Below, piece after piece: positions 59,815 to 64,000 of a DNA stretch of 64,000 nucleotides (within the stretch, counting starts at the first letter, position 1; each line of letters begins with the position of its first letter). The stretch spans positions 1 through 64,000 of the forward strand of contig NZ_BAAACP010000002.1 of the NCBI RefSeq assembly GCF_039521565.1. Direction: 5' to 3'. The notes under the pieces were generated by a model. That model worked only from the letters and a program-made list of their open reading frames with translations, was not told the origin of the DNA and did not search any database. This DNA is from Paraclostridium tenue. Lineage in GTDB: Bacteria > Bacillota > Clostridia > Peptostreptococcales > Peptostreptococcaceae. Both the position numbers and the translations under genes were made by a program.

Positions 59815-60222
59815 GGTCTATGGGATTTTAGAAATATGTATCCAAAGGAGCTTTCTGGAGGAATGAGACAACGTGTTGCATTAATTCGTACCTTGGCTGT
59901 AAATCCAGATATATTACTTCTTGATGAACCTTTCTCTGCGCTTGATTATCAGACAAGAATTTTAGTTAGTGATGATATATATAAAATAATTAAAAATGAA
60001 AATAAATCAACTATTTTAGTTACACATGATATATCTGAAGCTATTTCAATGTCAGATAAAATTGCCGTACTTTCAAAACGCCCTGCAACTGTTAAAAATA
60101 TATATGATATAAATTTAAAAATAACAGAAAACAGAACTCCTATAGTATCTCGTAGTGCTGAAAATTTTAAGGATTACTTTAACATCTTATGGAAGGAGAT
60201 TGATTCAAGTGAAACAAAGTAA
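59470..60222 (+). CDS. ABC importer ATPase, nitrate/taurine/aromatic-sulfonate type
   Basis: 250 residues. Walker A GPSGSGKST (about 38-46), signature LSGGMRQR (about 131-138), Walker B ILLLDEPFSALD and H-loop THDISEA are intact. It belongs to the SsuB/TauB group that serves sulfonate, nitrate or pyrimidine importers. It overlaps the permease gene by 14 bases. Its promoter gap is shared with the divergent deaminase remnant. The matching binding protein, located past a nitroreductase gene, is truncated, so the importer is perhaps inactive or uses another binding protein. Confidence 0.92.
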   Translation: MQPIVDVKNLTKNFYNKEGEVEVLKNINFSLNEGEILTILGPSGSGKSTILNILTKLLEPTLGEVNIKGNIGYMFQRDHLLEWRNIMDNITIGLEIQHQKTPQAISKIESLLKTYGLWDFRNMYPKELSGGMRQRVALIRTLAVNPDILLLDEPFSALDYQTRILVSDDIYKIIKNENKSTILVTHDISEAISMSDKIAVLSKRPATVKNIYDINLKITENRTPIVSRSAENFKDYFNILWKEIDSSETK

Positions 60223-61012
60223 TATCTCCAAAGGCCACAGGGAATATTTAAATTCCATAAAAAAAGAAAAACAACTAATTTTCTTATATCAATTACTTTT
60301 GCTAGCAGGATTTATAGCTATATGGGAAATTCTTGCTAGATTAAATATAATAGATGTATTTTTATTTAGTAAGCCAAGTGATATATATAACTTATTTATT
60401 AAATATATTCAAAATGGAGAACTATTTAAACACGTACTAATATCTAGTTATGAAACTATAGTAGGTTTAATAATAGGTACAGTACTTGGAATACTAGTAG
60501 CCATTTTACTTTGGTGGTCAGAAAGACTATCTAAAGTATTAGATCCATTTTTAGTAGTATTAAATGCACTTCCTAAAACCGCATTAGCTCCTATCTTAAT
60601 AGTATGGGCTGGAGCTGGAGTAAATGGCATTATAGTTATAGCTATTACTATATCTGTAGTTGTAACTATATTATCGGCATATAACTACTTTATAAGCGTA
60701 GATGAGGAAAAAGTTAAAATGCTTAGAAGCTTTGGCGCTACAAAATTTCAAATACTAACTAAATTAATATTTCCTTCAAATATAGGTAATTTAATAAATC
60801 TTACTAAAATAAACATAGGTATGGCTTGGGTTGGAGTTATAGTAGGAGAGTTTTTAGTATCTAGATATGGACTTGGATACTTGATAGTTTATGGTGGTCA
60901 AGTATTTAAATTAGATTTAGTAATGATGGGAGTAATAGTTTTAGCTTTATGTGCTTTAGTTATGTATCAAATATTAAATATAATTGAAAAAATTTATAGA
61001 AGCAAAAGATAA
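60209..61012 (+). CDS. ABC importer permease (SsuC/TauC type)
   Basis: 267 residues from a GTG at 60209, about 10 bases after AAGGAG; the longer frame starts inside the ATPase gene with no ribosome site. Six helices with IWEILARLNIIDVFLFSKPSD near the start, LNALPKTALAPILIVWAGAG (about 125-144) and the EAA-type loop MLRSFGATKFQILTKLIFPS. It partners the ATPase just upstream. Ends at a hairpin terminator. Confidence 0.92.
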   Translation: MKQSNISKGHREYLNSIKKEKQLIFLYQLLLLAGFIAIWEILARLNIIDVFLFSKPSDIYNLFIKYIQNGELFKHVLISSYETIVGLIIGTVLGILVAILLWWSERLSKVLDPFLVVLNALPKTALAPILIVWAGAGVNGIIVIAITISVVVTILSAYNYFISVDEEKVKMLRSFGATKFQILTKLIFPSNIGNLINLTKINIGMAWVGVIVGEFLVSRYGLGYLIVYGGQVFKLDLVMMGVIVLALCALVMYQILNIIEKIYRSKR

Positions 61013-61042
61013 TATTTAATATCTATTTGCTTTAATATTCAT

Positions 61043-61118
61043 AATATAACTGAGTTCTTTATTTATTATCTTTAGTTTGATACTAAATATTATTAATAAA
61101 TTTGAGCTCAGTTATATT
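61043..61118 (+). terminator. Terminator of the ABC operon
   Basis: AATATAACTGAG (61043-61054) pairs with CTCAGTTATATT (61107-61118) around a long loop and is followed by ATTTTAATTTTT. The reverse complement also suits the convergent nitroreductase gene. Confidence 0.55.
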
Positions 61119-61149
61119 ATTTTAATTTTTTAATCTACAAAAAAGTTTA

Positions 61150-61962
61150 TTATATATTGCAATGCCCTACTATCTCATAGTCATTTGGTATTTTATAATC
61201 TTTATTTACATTTCCAAGAGTCCATTTTAAATCAAACATAGTAGTGTCAATTATTACACCAAAATATAACATAACTATACCAACATCAATTTTGCCTTCA
61301 TATTCATTTGCAAATTCATCTTTTCTAACTGCAAGAATTACCATTCCTCCATCAATTATAAATCTCCATGGTTGTCTATTTAATGTAGAAGGTGCCATTC
61401 TAGCAAAACTAAATGCATCTAACAATCCTCTTTCCTCTAATCTTTCTATACTTGCATCTTTTCCCCATTCATCAAGATATACTATTTTATCTACACCTAA
61501 TCTATATGAATCTGTATTAGATGATTTAGATTTTACAGCTTCTCCATAACCTAAAGCTATAATTGCTGTAACATCTTTATCTGATACAATTTCAAGTTTT
61601 TCTTTTATACAATTACTGTCTTCAAATGTAACCCAACATGAATCTATTCCTAAATCTCTAGCTTTTAATATTAAATTTTCACCTATGTATCCTGAGTTTT
61701 CTATATAACCTTTATTTACTTCTGATAAAATAATAATATAATTTGGCGCTTCTATCATATGTCCATTATATCCTGCTATTTTTTTAAGTTTTTGATATAC
61801 TTTATCTTTACTAAATACTTTAATATCAATCTTTATTTCTGGTAAAAGCTTCTTGGAATTGTGTATATATTCTTTCATTATTTTAAAATCAGATTCTTTT
61901 ATTTCTTGGTTCTTAAATTCCCTTACAGATCTTTTATTTGATATAAGATATTTATAATTCAT
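61150..61962 (-). CDS. Nitroreductase-family flavoprotein
   Basis: 270 residues from the ATG at 61962 (GGAGGGGTAATATT ahead); the longer frame adds 27 residues without a site. Two nitroreductase-like halves: ISNKRSVREFKNQEI at the start with the flavin phosphate Arg-Ser-Arg region, GENLILKARDLGIDSCWVTF (about 100-119), and SFARMAPSTLNRQPWRF (about 180-196). The second FMN-binding pattern A..APS..N.QPWRF suggests an internal duplication of the fold. Substrate unknown. It lies between the permease and binding-protein genes but on the other strand. Confidence 0.85.
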   Translation of the reverse strand: MNYKYLISNKRSVREFKNQEIKESDFKIMKEYIHNSKKLLPEIKIDIKVFSKDKVYQKLKKIAGYNGHMIEAPNYIIILSEVNKGYIENSGYIGENLILKARDLGIDSCWVTFEDSNCIKEKLEIVSDKDVTAIIALGYGEAVKSKSSNTDSYRLGVDKIVYLDEWGKDASIERLEERGLLDAFSFARMAPSTLNRQPWRFIIDGGMVILAVRKDEFANEYEGKIDVGIVMLYFGVIIDTTMFDLKWTLGNVNKDYKIPNDYEIVGHCNI

Positions 61963-62157
61963 AATATTACCCCTCCATAAAATATACTTACCTTTATTTT
62001 TATAAATTTTATACCCATAAAAAATGTAAGCAAACATTTTCATAGTATTTATCTTATTTCTTAAATTCTAGTTAATATTTAAATTGTAATACTTATATCA
62101 CCAATTAACTAAAATTTTAATATTATGTAGTATCTTTAAATTTTAAGGGGTGGTTTC

Positions 62158-62709
62158 ATGTTAAAAAAATTAACAGCTTTTATATCTTTGGTTACTAGCC
62201 TCTCTTTAGCTATGGTTGGATGTACTAGCAGTACTACATCAAATAATAAGTCTAAAGAATTGACTAAACTAACAGTTGCAGAAGTAACTCATTCAATATT
62301 TTATGCTCCACAATATGCAGCTATAACTCAAGGTTTTTTTGAAGATGAAGGAATAGAAATAGACCTTATAAATACTCAAGGAGCTGATAAAACTATGGCG
62401 GCTCTACTTTCTGGTGAAGCAGATATAGGTCTTATGGGCCCTGAAGCTTCTATTTATGTATACAATAAAGGTAATTCTAATTATGCTGTAAATTTTGCTC
62501 AACTAACTCAAAAAGATGGAAGTTTTTTAGTTGCTCGTGAAGGTAGTGATAAATTCTCTTTTGAAGATTTAAAAGGTAAAGAAGTCTTAGGTGGTAGAAA
62601 AGGTGGAGTTCCTGAAATGACATTGGAATATGTGCTAAAGAAAAATGGTTTAGTTTTAGGTACTAATGCTAAAAACGGAGAGGTAAATGTAAGAACTGAT
62701 GTTCAATAA
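62158..62709 (+). pseudogene. Truncated NMT1/TauA-like substrate-binding lipoprotein
   Basis: 183 residues, where the family has about 330. The lipoprotein signal (MVGC) and the first lobe are intact: YAPQYAAITQGFFEDEGIEI, ALLSGEADIGLMGPEAS and GGRKGGVPEMTLEYVLKK. The frame ends in TAA right after VNVRTDVQ, where homologues continue with the second lobe; the next 200 bases do not encode it in any frame I can recognise. The gene has therefore lost its 3' half. It is preceded by GGGGTGG like the ATPase gene, so it was probably its partner. Confidence 0.8.
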
Positions 62710-62911
62710 TCAGTATTATGATAACAGTTATTATGAATTTATAAAAGTATTTAAACTTATATTAATTTTTTAACTATATATATTTATTTAATATAATACT
62801 ATCTTCCTATATGTGTAAATAATTTTTACATTTATTATATTAGATTGTATGTTAATATTTCCATTTTTTGTATTATAATAGTATTATATTAAATAAATCA
62901 AGGAGGTTTCA

Positions 62912-63517
62912 ATGAGTAGCACTAAAGTATTTCCAGGTAAGTTAAAAAAATACGAACTAATAGGGTTGTATATATATTATTCATTAATATGTTTTTTAGC
63001 TATTTGTGTAAGTATTTTCGTTATAGCATCTAATAATCTAAATATAAGTTTATTCCCATCTAAATTAAACTATTTCCTGTACGGAGAATATACTATAAAA
63101 ATTTCATCAAAACTAAATTTATATAATCTAGCATTTATAGGTTCAATATCTTCTGCGCTATTAGGTTCTTCTATAACTTATATAAAAAAACTTTATGTAT
63201 TTTCTTTAGGAAATATTTTTGATTTAAATGTAGATAATGAAGAAGATAAAGTAAATGAATTTGGAACAATTATATATTTCTTGTTTAGACCTGTTTTTGC
63301 AGCTATATTTTCAATAGTAACATTTTTAGGTTTAAAAATAGGTATAATTCCTTTAATTAATAATAATTCTGATATATCATCAATAGTTTATATGTACATG
63401 TTTATATCATTTTTCATAGGATTTGGTGCAGGAAATGTTCTATCAGGATTAGAAAAAAACTGTGATTCTTTAATAAATAATGCAATTGATTCAATAAAAA
63501 AAACTGCAGTTAAATAA
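62912..63517 (+). CDS. Hypothetical membrane protein, four helices
   Basis: 201 residues with four hydrophobic stretches (about 18-40, 68-88, 122-145, 153-175), the first two separated by a short extracytoplasmic loop (SLFPSKLNYFLYGEY). No recognised family. Excellent AAGGAGGT ribosome site. It is convergent with the last gene, and their ends share a hairpin. Confidence 0.8.
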   Translation: MSSTKVFPGKLKKYELIGLYIYYSLICFLAICVSIFVIASNNLNISLFPSKLNYFLYGEYTIKISSKLNLYNLAFIGSISSALLGSSITYIKKLYVFSLGNIFDLNVDNEEDKVNEFGTIIYFLFRPVFAAIFSIVTFLGLKIGIIPLINNNSDISSIVYMYMFISFFIGFGAGNVLSGLEKNCDSLINNAIDSIKKTAVK

Positions 63518-63534
63518 AATCTAACTGTAGTTTT
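63500..63534. terminator. Bidirectional terminator overlapping two gene ends
   Basis: AAAACTGCAGTTA (63500-63512) pairs with TAACTGTAGTTTT (63522-63534, one G-U), lying partly inside the coding ends of both convergent genes. Confidence 0.7.
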
Positions 63535-63988
63535 CTATAGATATTCCTAAGTCATTATATAAAGGTATTAAACAGTCCTCTGTTAGTGGCCAATCTCTAT
63601 AAACAGCCTTTCTATTATATTTTATTAAGTAATATACTAATAAAATAACAGGCTGTTTATATATCAATTTAATTTCTTGATTTTGTAATATTTTCTTTTT
63701 TATAGATTTTTTAGAATCTATAAAAGTTTTAATTTTTTCATATATATTTTTATCTAAAAAATCTCTATAGCTATCAATAATTAGATTATTTATATTTTCA
63801 TCGGGAGTATCTATGGGAGCAAAGCTTCTATAATATTCTGTTAGTTTTTCTAATAAATCTGAATAATTTTTTTCTTCTTTACCTACCATATCTTTCACCT
63901 CCTTGAAAAAATAATCTGCACTTTCTATAAGAGCCATGCTTCTTGATGTATATCTCTTTAAATTATTTCTAACATTCTTTTTATACAT
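63521..63988 (-). CDS. Hypothetical protein at the window edge
   Basis: 155 residues from the ATG at 63988, which has no ribosome site; the frame remains open to base 64000, so the true start may lie outside the window. An internal ATG at 63889 has a strong AAGGAGGTGAAAGAT before it and would give a 122-residue protein. The sequence is helical and charged (ADYFFKEVKDMVGKEEKNYS, YRSFAPIDTPDENIN, YRDWPLTEDCLIPLYND). No family recognised. Confidence 0.6.
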   Translation of the reverse strand: MYKKNVRNNLKRYTSRSMALIESADYFFKEVKDMVGKEEKNYSDLLEKLTEYYRSFAPIDTPDENINNLIIDSYRDFLDKNIYEKIKTFIDSKKSIKKKILQNQEIKLIYKQPVILLVYYLIKYNRKAVYRDWPLTEDCLIPLYNDLGISIENYS

Positions 63989-64000
63989 TGTATTATGTGA

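Noticed and set aside
1..64000. tRNA, rRNA, T-box, SAM, FMN or lysine elements
   Set aside because: No cloverleaf, no 16S/23S-like sequence, and no T-box-type GGUGG-containing leader or other hallmark was seen apart from the preQ1 and manganese elements listed.

Overview
The window is AT-rich (well under one third G+C by eye) Gram-positive DNA with strong Shine-Dalgarno sites, many lipoprotein-type signal peptides and hairpin terminators between almost all genes. The gene content points to an anaerobic, spore-forming clostridium of the Peptostreptococcaceae (Clostridioides/Paraclostridium/Romboutsia type): a BclA-like collagen exosporium protein, an S55 (SpoIVB-family) peptidase, rubrerythrin, an HsmR/HsmA heme-sensing pair, a HesB-like gene with an in-frame TGA that looks like a selenocysteine codon, and preQ1 and manganese riboswitches. 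I see no tRNA, rRNA, CRISPR array, phage or insertion sequence. This is ordinary chromosome with one visibly rearranged stretch (about 56.4-62.7 kb).

Layout. 0-5 kb: PepSY protein, an exporter-type ABC protein paired with a secreted S41 protease, and DegV behind a promoter with a TetR-like operator. 5-15 kb: topoisomerase III, an SH3b/L,D-transpeptidase, a decayed gamma-glutamylcyclotransferase, the candidate HesB-like selenoprotein, a YyaL-type thioredoxin-domain protein, and several membrane proteins. 15.6-21.6 kb: a carbohydrate unit (binding protein, two permeases, Gfo/Idh/MocA oxidoreductase) with a divergent AraC regulator and no ATPase of its own. 21.6-27 kb: a peptide unit, a POT-family transporter next to two near-identical Xaa-Pro aminopeptidases. 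27-31.7 kb: rhodanese, RNase Z, MATE pump, rubrerythrin, NUDIX hydrolase. 31.7-36.2 kb: a YnjBCD-like ABC transporter behind an exported rhodanese, the same partnership as E. coli ynjBCD-ynjE. 36.3-43 kb: metallophosphoesterase, QueT under a preQ1 riboswitch, CorA under an elaborate leader, a cation/Ca2+ antiporter under a yybP-ykoY riboswitch, and a class A penicillin-binding protein. 43-50 kb: small hypothetical proteins, a second HesB-like protein, a secreted lipase with an S55 peptidase, a staygreen-family protein, and an ArsR regulator with a NifX-like metal-binding protein. 50-55.8 kb: phosphatase, DinG-type helicase, HsmRA and a sulfite-reductase-like protein. 55.8-62.7 kb: adenosine-deaminase-like gene, ABC transporter and binding protein with two 0.84 kb imperfect direct repeats around the collagen-like gene, leaving three broken genes. 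62.9-64 kb: two hypothetical genes.

The items most worth following are the UGA-containing HesB-like gene (9780-10112), the corA leader (a capped hairpin with a U-run right at the promoter, an 18-residue leader peptide, and a loop exactly complementary to the corA ribosome site), and the duplication that brackets the collagen-like gene. Several listed starts differ from the longest open frame because the longest frame begins inside the ribosome-binding site; these are noted gene by gene.
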